From contig NC_061514.1 in the NCBI RefSeq assembly GCF_022539505.1, positions 329,017,090-329,081,089 of the forward strand: a DNA stretch of 64,000 nucleotides. Direction: 5' to 3'. Below, piece by piece: positions 55,141 through 64,000 of this stretch; the stretch's first letter is position 1; each line of letters begins with the position of its first letter. Under the pieces are notes generated by a model. The model was not told the origin of the DNA. It made no database searches and saw only the letters and a program-made list of their open reading frames with translations. The translations under genes and the position numbers were made by a program. The DNA is from Lolium rigidum (lineage: Eukaryota; Streptophyta; Magnoliopsida; Poales; Poaceae).

Positions 55141-56679
55141 TCATATGTCTTTTGAGGAACGTGGGGAGTAGCCATCTAGTAGATAATAGACCTGTAAGCG
55201 TCCCGTATCCGTCAGGTTTTTCCTCCGGAATGAATCCGCTCTCCATCTTGATACATTGTTGTACACGTGGTCTCCCCAGAACTGGCTCCCATCAGCGACG
55301 TGCATCTCCTCAAGGTCCATGGCGTTCTCCGCGAGAAACTTGGCGAGCTGGACGGGGAAACAGTTGAGTTGTTTGGCCTCAAAACGCAGCGTCACCTTGC
55401 GCAAGCAGCTGAGCGTGCAGCAGCTGCTCAAGGCGGTGAGCTCTGAGATCTCGTTGCAAGCTCCAACGTCGTTGCTCCCTTGCACGGAATCATCCATGGG
55501 GGCGAACCTCTTGAATCGGTCCATGGATTCCCTAAAGGCCAATCCAGGTGGATCCTTCTTTGACCCCCAACCGTTCCACGTCGTCGTCATCGGGCCAAAA
55601 CTAAGCCGGAGTTCAGATATCACCGGGCAAGAGCTGAGCAGCCTCGCCATCGCTGATGCCGCGTCGTTGTTCGTGTTCTTGTAACATCCATCTAGCACGA
55701 GTATCTTGAGGTTGGGGAAGGTGGGCAGGATGTCACCCTCCTCGCCGGCGACTATGATGTCCTCAATGTCCTGGTTGCGGAGTGTTAACCCCCTCGTGCT
55801 GGAGAAGCTTCTGAGTATGCGCGACACAGGCTCACGCTGCTTCATGTGGAAATTGCTGATCCTGAGGTCGGTTTGTTCCAGCGCCGGCGTGGGAGATGTC
55901 AGGGAGAGCTTGTCTTGGAACCCATCGTAACGGAAGGTGCGCAGGCTCGGCATGTCGAGCTCGATGCTGCCGTTAGCGGAAGCATCATACCTCAACTCCC
56001 AGGAGCAGTCACTGTTATCGAGCACGAAGGTGGTGAGCGTCGGGCACCGGAGACGGAGGCGCAGCGTGAACCTGGCGGCGGAGTCTGGCTGCCCCGACAT
56101 CTTATGCCTGACATTCTTCATCTCGAGGTTGGCGAGCGCCCTGGCGGCCTCGACCAAGACCTGCAGATACCCCTCCGCGATAACGCAGTGGTGCAGCAGT
56201 AGATCGGTCAGGCTCGGGAGAGCGAAGCCCGCTGACGGCCGCGACGACCGTGGATCGAGGTTACAGTGCTTCAGATCCAGCAGCCGGAGCGTGTCCGCGC
56301 ACCGCAGGGATTCGAGCCGCGGGCGGTGGCAGAAACCGTATGACGGGCAGGAGATGACGAGCTGCTCGAGTTGGGATGCCGCAGGGTGGGCGAGGGCGAG
56401 GCCGCAGACCCTGTCGTCGTCGTGGTCGTCGTCCCTGACCATCCAATACGGCCTGGCGGCGCGGTAGACATCTTCGTCCAAATTGAACACGAGCCGCTTG
56501 AGGCGCGCGCTGGGGTGTAGTTGGCCGCGGCGGCGGCCGCCGTAGTTGCAGCCCTGGCGGAAGACGGCGAGGGCAGCCTCTGCCTCGCGTACGAACGAGT
56601 CGGAAGACGTTGGTCGGTGGGCGTAGGCGCTCTCAGCTGCGGCGGCGTAGGGCCTGCTGGCGAGGTTACCGGCGGCCAT
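55141..56679 (-). CDS. F-box/LRR-family protein lacking the F-box (copy B)
   Basis: An intact frame of 512 codons, nearly identical to 5913-7448, starts at the same MAAGNLASRPY with the same missing F-box. It differs by scattered substitutions and one extra codon near residue 310 (DIIVAGEEGDILP here, DIFAGEQDDILP there). The LRR segments and the FBD-like end (LRKVTLRFEAKQLNCFPVQL, LEEMHVADGSQF) are preserved. Because both copies share the deletion, it predates the segmental duplication, and both frames have stayed open since. The C-terminal wording (ADGSQF, FRRKNL) makes this copy, rather than copy A, the closer relative of the C-terminal piece in the array chimeras. Function without an F-box is unknown: decoy, non-SCF role, or early decay. 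Confidence 0.85.
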   Translation of the reverse strand: MAAGNLASRPYAAAAESAYAHRPTSSDSFVREAEAALAVFRQGCNYGGRRRGQLHPSARLKRLVFNLDEDVYRAARPYWMVRDDDHDDDRVCGLALAHPAASQLEQLVISCPSYGFCHRPRLESLRCADTLRLLDLKHCNLDPRSSRPSAGFALPSLTDLLLHHCVIAEGYLQVLVEAARALANLEMKNVRHKMSGQPDSAARFTLRLRLRCPTLTTFVLDNSDCSWELRYDASANGSIELDMPSLRTFRYDGFQDKLSLTSPTPALEQTDLRISNFHMKQREPVSRILRSFSSTRGLTLRNQDIEDIIVAGEEGDILPTFPNLKILVLDGCYKNTNNDAASAMARLLSSCPVISELRLSFGPMTTTWNGWGSKKDPPGLAFRESMDRFKRFAPMDDSVQGSNDVGACNEISELTALSSCCTLSCLRKVTLRFEAKQLNCFPVQLAKFLAENAMDLEEMHVADGSQFWGDHVYNNVSRWRADSFRRKNLTDTGRLQVYYLLDGYSPRSSKDI

Positions 56680-56739
56680 CGACGCAACCGATCGAGGGGT
56701 TTAGATGGGGATATATAATCGGATGTACCTACTCCGTAA

Positions 56740-56753
56740 TGTGTGGATCTCGC
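56740..56753 (-). promoter_or_regulatory. Conserved block upstream of F-box-family gene, copy B
   Basis: TGTGTGGATCTCGC followed by TAGG, 61 bp upstream of the start codon. See 7496-7509 and 62447-62460. An AT-rich ATATATAATC lies between it and the start (56711) and could serve as a TATA element on the minus strand as GATTATATAT. Confidence 0.45.
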
Positions 56754-57950
56754 TAGGTGCTTAACGTAAATTCTGGAGGTTTTGGAAACGGATTATAATT
56801 GGAGTCGGTAACTGGTTTTTTTTTTTTGCTTGTTTCGATAATATATTCTCGCCTCCCGTGTCGCTCTGCTCGTGCGGCGACGGAACGAGATCCTTTGACG
56901 TACTCGTTCGCTACTGCAGAGGGACGTCGATCTCTCCGGTTAGTTCGCTAGGCATCGGACGGTATCGTTTGGAAACGCAGCGATGGGGTAGCGACACGCA
57001 GCGACTTGGTCAGCCCAAGGCCAGTTCCACTCCACGAAGCGAAAGATCAAATAGGGCGAGAGGTTCAAAACAGGCGCGAGAAAGAGGGCAAACAAACGAC
57101 ACCAGCAAATCTCACTATTCAGTATTCACTAGCCTGGCTCTCTCCGTTTCTCTCTATGGATTGGTAAACGAAATAGATGGGTTTGTCAGGTACTACCTCG
57201 GTTCCTATTTAATCGATGCGTTCCAGACTGTGTTTGTAAGAATGCTAGCCTAAAACCACACCCACTCGCGTCAATTTAATCGAAATGGAGGGAGTAGAAG
57301 CAATCAGTATGAAGAATATAAAAACAACGCGGCGATGTGCGCCGGGGCCGCAGCAACGCAGAAGTCGAGCAGGTTGTATACATGTATGCTTAGCGTTTTG
57401 GAAAACCGCAGGTGACAGTAGTAAACATACCTTGCAGGAAGAAATGACCAGAAGTATAACCTCGTTAATAAGAGAAATAGAGAAAGGGTGTAACATGATC
57501 GTAATTGGAATCTACGCGGCCTTCTCGTATGCCTCCGTCAATGGTAGCTCTCCTTTTGTTTTCCTGACGTTTGGTGGAGAAGAAAAGAATGATGGGCCTG
57601 TTCTCCAATCACGTGAGCATCAAATAGGCTAGAGTCGCAGGTTTCATGAGGCCTCAAATGGGCTGCACGCCGACACCGGCTGATTTGGTCGAAACGCACG
57701 GAAGGAAGAGCAGACGCACGAACTGAAGGAGAACGGCTGACCTGGCATGTTGTGACGTGGATAGCCTGCATGGTTAGAGAAATAGGTAGTGGGGTGCTCC
57801 TATTTAGAGATAAAAGATTCAGGGGCATAGGACAATTCAAATTAAGCAAGACCAAATTCTAAACAATCCTTCTTTAATTTTTTAAGAAAATATTCACCGG
57901 TCTTTTGATAACAATCAGTAGTAGTAGTATGAATAGGGATTCAAAAAGTA
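56754..57950. other. Intergenic DNA with one Stowaway
   Basis: Apart from the MITE at 57193-57294 no element or gene is supported. Frames of 100-130 codons here lack recognisable motifs. Confidence 0.4.
57193..57294. mobile_element. Stowaway MITE
   Basis: CTACCTCGGTTCCTATTTAATCGA and the complement of the right end (CTCCCTCCATTTCGATTAAA) are inverted. TA flanks both sides (57191-57192 and 57295-57296). Length 102 bp. Confidence 0.75.
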
Positions 57951-58115
57951 ATGCCCCCTCTGTTTGAAAATGTAAGATGTTGAAACACTTTCTTTGATTC
58001 ACCCACTTTAGTTTGTATCTAATCTATTTTTAGTATGTACCTTCACTCATTTTAGTTTACATCTAGACTATTTTATAAACACCTAAAACATCATACATTT
58101 TCAAACAGAGGGAGT
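57951..58115. mobile_element. Stowaway-like MITE
   Basis: CCCCCTCTGTTTGAAAATGTA at the left and the complement of ACATTTTCAAACAGAGGGAG at the right are inverted. TA precedes the left end, and TTA follows the right. The interior contains a partial internal repeat (TTTAGTTTGTATCTAATCTATTTT and TTTAGTTTACATCTAGACTATTTT). Confidence 0.7.
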
Positions 58116-60164
58116 TAAATAGAAATAGGTCATGCGACCACATATCGATAACTAAAATCACTAACTTGCATTTTTTTCGTGCCTCAACTTAGTGGGTTGA
58201 TCATATTGCTCCATCAACTATGAAACCGAACATCTTAACCACTCAACTGATCAAACCAATTAATTTTCCCCTCTCGGCTTATCACAAGCAGAGTGATGAC
58301 ATATTATGGTTTTAGACGTGAGTTGACACATAGAGGTCTGAATTGACTTTCACCACATCTTCATCCATCCATCCTCTCTATGTAGGTGGCATTCTATCGA
58401 GCAATTGGCGTGTAACGTGAGACCTCTTCATTTCCTCCTCCTATGCTCCTTCTGCAACCACCGCAGGTACTTGAGCAGCGAGATCGAATTCGGTGGGGAG
58501 GAGTGACGCACACATGTTGGGGACCGTGACCTCTAACCCAGAGAGTTGCATTGATCCCCTCTATTTTACAATAAGATGGTACCAAGTAAATCGGTAGTTA
58601 CCGTTTATAGGTGATCCTAACAGATCTCGTATCAGTCAGGCCACGATTTGATTTTATGTACTCTCTCTGTCTAACAATAGGATATCGGAGATGTGTCTAA
58701 ATTTGGTTGTATCTATATAGTAAAGTGTGTCTAAATACATCTATAGACAGTAATTGCTAAATGCTAATATAAATAGGGAGGGAGGTGCTACCGGGGATAT
58801 AGCAAGTCAAAACAATTGCTTTTGCTCCCTTACTATTCCGCCCATATCGTCACCCACATGAGTGAAGTAATTGTTGCTTGATAGCTAACGGAGAGAACTA
58901 GCTTGTGTTGCAGAATGTTTTGGAACAGAAGAGGCACCATTACTTCTTGTACAGCCATCAAGAAATATTATGTGCCTTTAGCGGGAAGAAAGAAGCCAAC
59001 ATATAGACCCTTTTTTTGTCGAAGTCAAACTACTCAAAGTTTGACCAACTATATGAAAAAAATGTTAATATTAATAATTATAAATTAATATTGTTTGAAC
59101 AATCATTAAATACATGTTCATATTATGTGTATTTGGTATTGTAAAATATATAGCTTTTTATATAGTGCGTCAAACTAATAGTTTGAATTTGACCAACGTA
59201 GTTTAAAAACCTGATCGGACTTCCAATTAAACCAAAGATTAAGCCACACCGGAGGTCAAAGTGGTTTCGTACGAGAGTTTACAACTTGACCAATTGGTCT
59301 CAAAGAGACCGGCCAAACCGTTGTTTAACTAGCCAAAACTGGAGGGGTGCAGATTGCAACACATGCCACCCCATAACAAGTTTGATGGTGCGCATGAAGC
59401 TGGGGCTGGCTAGGGCCACTTGTCCCCAACCATGGGCACGAGAACCAACAAGCTAGGTAGGGGAGGCTACCGACGGCCTCTTGCCATGCTATGGCCACCG
59501 ACCTATGCAACACTCGGGGACACGGGTCGCCGTCACGCCAGATCTTGGCAGCGATAAGGCCTGGAGGCCCACTGCCTCCCTCTCCGAGGACCCTGCCAAC
59601 GTTCTCCGTGGCCCTAGGGTGGGAGACACAGCGATGTTTCTCCTCTCGTAAGCGGCATGACTTGAATTTTATTTCTATGGCTTGGCAACCCTATTTGACC
59701 CTTTGAGGTGTTTAATTTAAATTAGCAACTTTTCTAGGTGTTAGAGGGGGTGGAGTGAGGATTATCAGAGCCTAATCTGCAATTCCAACCCCCATCGATC
59801 TGGTGGCCTACCATTTCCTGCATCGTTTTATTCAAGATTTCTTAACATAACTTGATTTTGGTTGTACCTTGTCACTTCGACTCCTCCACCGAGCCGAGAA
59901 TCCTTCCCGCCTATATCACTTCGTCTCTCCTCCACCGAGTCATGACGCCGGCGCCTCCACCTATGGAAGTGGTACAGAGCCATCGAACCAGATTTTTCAT
60001 TTTCTTTTCGTTTTGAAAACTTTCCTTATCAGAGAGGGGCCCAGAGGCTGGAAGAGAAAAACTTTAATACTAAACCAAGTTTTCAGAACTTCCCCCAATG
60101 ACCTCCCCTACTTCACGAGCATTAGAGAAACGTGACGCGCGGAGCGGAACGGCACACGAGGGGT
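58116..60164. other. Intergenic DNA with degenerate MITE pieces
   Basis: A worn Stowaway-like segment lies at about 58660-58785 (TACTCTCTCTGTCTAACAATA ... AAATAGGGAGGGA), and another of the CAAAGTTTGACCA type at about 59020-59200. A duplicated CTCCTCCACCGAG occurs at 59880 and 59930. No gene is supported. Confidence 0.4.
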
Positions 60165-60265
60165 GTTCTTACAGCCCTCAGCGTCTGTGGACTACGCCGA
60201 CGGCCCCGACCTTTGGCCGTCGGCATATCTCCACACCGTCGGCACTGTGTCGTTTTCCTGTAGTG
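60165..60265. mobile_element. CACTA transposon terminus
   Basis: The plus strand ends in TTTCCTGTAGTG at 60265, the complement of the classic CACTACAGGAAA terminus. Directly inside are repeated GCCGACGG and CCGTCGGC motifs (60198-60245) in both orientations, the usual subterminal repeats of CACTA elements. The opposite end is not found upstream, so this is a truncated element or a solitary end. Confidence 0.75.
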
Positions 60266-60762
60266 GGTGTGGGGAGGGGGAGCTGCACCAGTTGATCTCC
60301 AAGCTTGAGCTACGTACCGGTCCTTGTTTGGATCCCTCCTCTTTCCAGCTGTCTTGTGCCTTTCATCCAAATCTCTGATTCTGATTAGAGTTTTTTTTAA
60401 AAAAAATCATGGTGTTCATGATCTGAAGACGTAGTAGAGGAAAAGAAGAGTTGTGTTGTATCCCTATCCCTTTCCGTTACCTGTATATCAACCAGACAGA
60501 TATGTAAATGTGCGAGTCTGCTACCATTGCCCCCGTGAATTGATTGCAAAACCATTTACGTTTACATAACTTAACCAAACACCTCTCTTGTAGCTTCCAG
60601 AAAACTAGACATTAAGTACCAGCAACTAGATTGGTTCTACTTGAGTAGATGTCTTACATTTGGACTGATTAATCTCCTCGCCAAATTCTGTAGACCTTGC
60701 TAATTTAAAACTTTGGACCTCAGGTCTTACCCGAATCAAAGACAAAGACAGTAGCTAATACC
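60266..60762. other. 3' flank of the F-box gene, nothing seen
   Basis: No gene or element is recognised between the CACTA end and the stop codon of the 60763-62388 gene. Confidence 0.4.
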
Positions 60763-62388
60763 CTAATAGATTCGAAAGCCACCTTTGTCTGGCTGTGTTC
60801 TTCTCTGGAATGAATCAGCTCTCCATCTAGCAAGCTTGTTCTGGAGGTGGTCTGAACAGAACTGATTCCCGTCATCGACGTGCATCTCCTCGAGCACCAC
60901 TGCATTCTCCACGATGAACTTAGCGAGCTGGACCTGGAAGCAGTTGACCTCATTGGCTGTGAACTTAAGCGTCACCTTACGCAGGCTCTTCTGAAGACAG
61001 CTGAACGGGCAGTTGTTGGTAATGGCGTCCAGGAGCGGGAGGTTGGAGACCCCGCCGAGCAGCACAATGTCTCGATGCGTCGAGGACATGGGCGACAGCC
61101 TGTTGAATCTTTCCATCGATTGTTCAAAAGGGTCTCCGACGTGATCCTTGTTCTTGAGATCATAGTAGCAGTCCGTCTCCAGTTTTAACCGAAGACGGAG
61201 TTCAGACATCGCGGGGCAAGAAAGGAGCAGTCTCGCCGTCGCTCCTGCTCCCCCCGTATTTCTGTTCATGTACCTGTAGCGTCCTTCTACATCCAGGAGC
61301 TCGAGGTTTGGGAACGTGGGCAGGATGGCCCCGCCGTTCTCCTTCTCGCCGGCCACGATGTCCTCGATGAACTGGAGGCGCAGCTTCAGGGCCCTCGTGC
61401 TGGAGAAGCTCGTCAGCATGTGCGGCGTTGACTGGTAGTGTCTGACAAGGTGAGCGCCGCGAGACACATCGAGGTCGACTTGTTCCAGAGCAGGCGCGGG
61501 CGATGCCAGCGAGAGCTTGACGGGGCACCCATTGTAGCGGAAGGAGCGCAGGCTGGGAATGTCGAGCTCGATGCCGGGATTGGCCCAAGGCTCGAGCTCC
61601 TCCTTGCAGGCACGAACATCGAGCTCCAATGCGGTCACTGTCGGGGAACGGAGATGGAGCCGCACGCTGAAACCGTCGCTCAATTCCACGTAACACCTTT
61701 TGACATCCACCTTCTCCACCGGCTTATGGGTGACGTACGCCATAATGAGGTTGGTGAGCGCCGGCGCAGCGTCCACCACGACCTGGAGATACCCCTCCGA
61801 GATGATACAGCGGCGCAGCCGCAGATCAGTCAGGCGCGGTAGATCCGGCGACGTGGCTAGCGGCGGCGGATGGATGTGGCAGTGGGTGAGCTCCAGCGCC
61901 CGGAGCGTGGCGCCGCACGGCAGGGAGGCCAGCCACGGGCGGTAGCGATATTCCATCGTCCCTTGTCGGCAGCGGACGATGAGCTCTTCCAGTTCGGCCG
62001 CGGAGGGGTGGGCGAGGACGATGCTGCCGACCCTGTCGTGGCCTGCTTCTTTCTGTTTCTCTTTGTCGTCCATGAAGAGGTAGGGTCTGGCGCCGTGGTA
62101 TGCCGACTCGTCCAGGAGCAGCGTGAGGCTCTTGAGATCGGTGCCATTTCGACGGAAGGCATCGAGGACTTTCACGGCGTCGCGCAAGAAGGGCTCGGCG
62201 TAGGAGTTTCTGCGGGCGGCGGCGGTGTAGAGGCTGCTGTCCAGACTGAGTGCGCCTGACCGGCGCCATACCGGACGCCACCGTCGCGAGAGGACGGCGG
62301 TGGTTGCGCCCTTCTTGGCAGGTAAAAAGGATAGGATGTGGTGGAGCACATCATCGGGGAGAGCGGACAGACGGTCGGCGGCGGCCAT
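60763..62388 (-). CDS. F-box/LRR protein with FBD-like C-terminus
   Basis: An intact single exon of 541 codons. I start it at the ATG at 62388 (MAAADRLSALPDDVLHHILS) because the frame upstream of that has no ATG and the same MAAAD start is used by the 48711-50294 gene. The F-box spans about residues 8-47 (LPDDVLHHILSFLPAK, SRRWRPVW). LRR segments: LEELIVRC; LRALELTHCHI; LPRLTDLRLRRCIISEGYLQ; LELDVRACKEEL; a later FPNLELLDVEGRY. The FBD-like end is LRKVTLKFTANEVNCFQVQL and LEEMHVDDGNQF, ARWRADSF. Expected role: SCF ubiquitin-ligase receptor, substrate unknown. It is more diverged from the other three than they are from one another in layout, but shares their 5' flank motif. It is a useful outgroup that shows the F-box was ancestral and was lost in the 5913 and 55141 genes. 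Confidence 0.9.
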   Translation of the reverse strand: MAAADRLSALPDDVLHHILSFLPAKKGATTAVLSRRWRPVWRRSGALSLDSSLYTAAARRNSYAEPFLRDAVKVLDAFRRNGTDLKSLTLLLDESAYHGARPYLFMDDKEKQKEAGHDRVGSIVLAHPSAAELEELIVRCRQGTMEYRYRPWLASLPCGATLRALELTHCHIHPPPLATSPDLPRLTDLRLRRCIISEGYLQVVVDAAPALTNLIMAYVTHKPVEKVDVKRCYVELSDGFSVRLHLRSPTVTALELDVRACKEELEPWANPGIELDIPSLRSFRYNGCPVKLSLASPAPALEQVDLDVSRGAHLVRHYQSTPHMLTSFSSTRALKLRLQFIEDIVAGEKENGGAILPTFPNLELLDVEGRYRYMNRNTGGAGATARLLLSCPAMSELRLRLKLETDCYYDLKNKDHVGDPFEQSMERFNRLSPMSSTHRDIVLLGGVSNLPLLDAITNNCPFSCLQKSLRKVTLKFTANEVNCFQVQLAKFIVENAVVLEEMHVDDGNQFCSDHLQNKLARWRADSFQRRTQPDKGGFRIY

Positions 62389-62446
62389 CGACGCGAGAAC
62401 CACGAGATCCGATCGGTCGCCGTGTTGGAGCAGTACGTACGTATAA

Positions 62447-62464
62447 TGTTTGGATCTCGCTAGG
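62447..62464 (-). promoter_or_regulatory. Conserved block upstream of F-box-family gene
   Basis: TGTTTGGATCTCGCTAGG, 59 bp upstream of the start codon, matches the blocks at 7496 and 56740. Confidence 0.45.
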
Positions 62465-62471
62465 AATGTGG

Positions 62472-62519
62472 AGTCGTCTCAGTTTTTTTTTTTTTTTTTT
62501 TTGAAGAAGTCGTCTTAGG
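62472..62519. repeat. Poly(T) insertion flanked by an 11-bp near-duplication
   Basis: AGTCGTCTCAG (62472-62482) and AGTCGTCTTAG (62508-62518) flank twenty T residues plus TGAAGA-like bases. This looks like a target-site duplication around the poly(A) end of a severely 5'-truncated retroelement inserted in minus orientation. The paralogous flank at 56760 has no such insertion. Confidence 0.55.
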
Positions 62520-62662
62520 TTTTGGAAACACATGCGCACACCCCATAAGAGCTCGTGCAGATTTTCCTAGATTTTGGTTTCATTTTGTTTTTTGGCGGAT
62601 CGAAATTCGGATCCCGAGTTTAGGATCGGCCTTGATGGGTCCTGCGTCATTTCCATCATTAG

Positions 62663-64000
62663 AGAATCTTCAACGGGCGCTATATCGCGGCGCGCTAAAA
62701 CTGAGATTCTGCGCGCGGTAAACAGCTAGCGTGCGCTGGACCGTTTTTTCCCCGCCGGACGCGCTAATTTGCAGCGCGTGCGCGGGCGGAAAAAATGGTC
62801 CTCTGCCGGGAGCGGCAAAATACAGCGCGCGTGGGCGCGGAAAACAGTTTTCTAGACTATTTTGCATTCACAAAGATCAAATAATCACACATAATTCATG
62901 AAACAAATGATGAACCATAATTTAAATGGACACAAAGTGACATACATCACATAGTTCAAGAACGACACACAAAATGACGTAGTTCAACAATGACACACGA
63001 CATATGGTTTAAATGGACAAAGTCGAACACACAATTTGCATATCACAAATGCATATCACACTTCCGCATTTTTCAAGTCAACACCTTCTTCTTCTTCCTC
63101 GTCATCTTGGGTTGAAGGAGGAATAGTAGCATTCATGGAAGACACGAAGCCTCCCGGTGGTGCTCCCATACTCCCATACACACCACTCACCGAGCCTCCC
63201 ATAGTCCCTCCAAACACTCATCCATAGGTTGGTCCTCCCATGCCGGCCATGCCTCCATAGCCTCCCATGCCGCCCATGCCTCCCATGCCGGCCATGCCTC
63301 CCATGGCGGGCATGGGCATGCTTCCCATGCCGGCCATGTCTCCCATGCCTCCCATGCCTCCTCCAAACGTCGGTATACCTCCTCCAAACATGCAGGTCGT
63401 GGGTGTGTTCATGTTGGCCATCAACAATCTCTTCTTGGCCAACACTTCGTCGCGAGCAAGGTTGATGTACTCCTTTTGCCTCTCATCCATTTGGTAAGTA
63501 TCCATGAAGAAAAGCTTCCTCTCCTCCTCTGCTAGGCGTAGATGCTCCTCGGTGGCTTGCCTCTTCTCCTCCAAAGCCAACTTCCTCTCCTCGTTGGCGG
63601 CAATCCTCTCCTCCAAAGCGGCTCTCCGAGCTTCAATAGCATCCATAGCCTCTTTCTCCAAGTTTCTTGCCATCTTCCTATCTTCATTTGCTTGCAACCG
63701 TGCATTTGCAATCCTTTCCATAGCCATTGCAATGTCATCATCTCCGGCCTTCTTTCCCTTCATATCTTTGGCGGTCTTCCTACCATGCACATTCCTCCGC
63801 CCATTGTTGACCGAGTGAGGAGTGGAGCTTCTCTTCTTCTTCCCTTCATCACTTGAATCATCATCATCGATGATTGTTGCATCACCGGTAGCATAGGCCG
63901 CCATAGTTGCCGCATCCAACTTGCCGCGGGTCTTCCACTTTTCTTCATTCCCTAGAACATCATAGCAATGTTGCAAGGTGAATGGCTTGCCAAGAATCTT
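62663..64000. mobile_element. PIF/Harbinger-type element, left part (runs off window)
   Basis: The end GAGAATCTTCAACGGGCGC follows TTA (62660-62662), the usual target site, and matches the GAGCATCTCCAACAG-type terminus of grass Harbinger elements. The next 170 bp are a very GC-rich subterminal region full of GCGCGC and GCGCTA motifs (62685-62850), followed by AT-rich DNA and a minus-strand accessory gene. The other terminus lies beyond the window. Confidence 0.7.
63218..64000 (-). CDS. NAM-like C-terminal domain protein of a Harbinger element (5'-partial)
   Basis: The frame is open to the window edge (KILGKPFTLQHCYDVL are the first visible codons), so the true start lies outside. KPFTLxHCxxxL followed by WK is the signature of the 'no apical meristem-associated' C-terminal domain common in plant transposon-borne ORF1 proteins. 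Next come an acidic/serine stretch (DDDDSSDEGKKK), a basic segment, and a long Glu/Arg/Ala-rich coiled coil (about 110 residues; ERIAANEERKLALEEKRQAT). The C-terminus is a Gly/Met-rich repeat (GMGGMG, MAGMGG). In PIF/Harbinger elements ORF1-type proteins assist the transposase in DNA binding; the usual Myb/SANT N-terminal part would be upstream. The frame has no visible lesion. Confidence 0.75.
   Translation of the reverse strand, partial: KILGKPFTLQHCYDVLGNEEKWKTRGKLDAATMAAYATGDATIIDDDDSSDEGKKKRSSTPHSVNNGRRNVHGRKTAKDMKGKKAGDDDIAMAMERIANARLQANEDRKMARNLEKEAMDAIEARRAALEERIAANEERKLALEEKRQATEEHLRLAEEERKLFFMDTYQMDERQKEYINLARDEVLAKKRLLMANMNTPTTCMFGGGIPTFGGGMGGMGDMAGMGSMPMPAMGGMAGMGGMGGMGGYGGMAGMGGPTYG

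Larger units (their letters stand above)
53230..56753. repeat. Segmental duplication, copy B (partner 3266-7509)
   Basis: Colinear with 3266-7509 in the same orientation. Compared with copy A it has one rather than two copies of the 768-bp block, a longer palindromic repeat (53805-53930), and a different short stretch just upstream of the gene (GTTTAGATGGGGATATATAATC near 56699). Confidence 0.9.

Noticed and set aside
62389..62403. Five-codon extension of the 60763-62388 protein upstream of its ATG
   Set aside because: The extension would begin with GTG, not ATG, and the paralog starts at the equivalent MAAAD methionine.

Overview
The window looks like nuclear DNA of a Triticeae grass (wheat, Aegilops, barley or rye). 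The evidence is the repeat content: several Stowaway (TA target site, CTCCCTCCG-type ends) and Tourist/PIF-Harbinger (TAA or TTA target site) MITEs, a CACTA terminus ending TTTCCTGTAGTG, a tRNA-derived SINE with the layout of the Au family, a LINE zinc-knuckle remnant, and GC-rich intronless F-box/LRR genes of the type expanded in grasses. No bacterial or organellar organisation is seen.

The genes that can be called with confidence are four F-box/LRR-family reading frames, all on the minus strand: 5913-7448, 48711-50294, 55141-56679 and 60763-62388. The second and fourth have an N-terminal F-box. The first and third are near-identical copies inside a segmental duplication (3266-7509 and 53230-56753), and both have lost the F-box by the same in-frame deletion, leaving only the LRR/FBD-like part. 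Two further reading frames belong to PIF/Harbinger-type elements (9729-10250, and 63218-64000, which runs off the window).

From about 14.5 to 47.3 kb the DNA is mostly gene debris on the plus strand, often with introns retained: a tandemly duplicated block with Ran GTPase exons (16.4 and 18.1 kb), a plastid-type HSP70 fragment (27.75 kb), and then a striking array of 3.7 direct repeats of 4.44-4.45 kb (30675-47270). Each full array unit has a plus-strand promoter with a TATA box, a small two-exon gene that I do not recognise and that carries a stop codon, and a class III alcohol dehydrogenase (GSNOR/formaldehyde dehydrogenase-like) pseudogene. Lying in the intron of the small gene is a chimera of two F-box-family pieces: the F-box end of the 48711-50294 gene joined to the C-terminal end of the 5913/55141-type gene. 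The chimera is in antisense orientation to the promoter of the unit, so a transcript of the unit would be antisense to three of the four neighbouring F-box genes. This is the most interesting feature of the window.

The flanks (0-3.2, 7.5-14.5, 50.3-53.2 and 56.7-62.6 kb) are intergenic DNA with identifiable small transposons, several with complete target-site duplications: a Harbinger at 9501-10542, a Tourist at 10728-11011, a hAT-like MITE at 26939-27090, Stowaways at 48294, 51837 and 57193, a SINE at 51370-51665 and a Mutator-like element at 52175-52730. All product names are from reading translated sequence by eye; no database search was possible.
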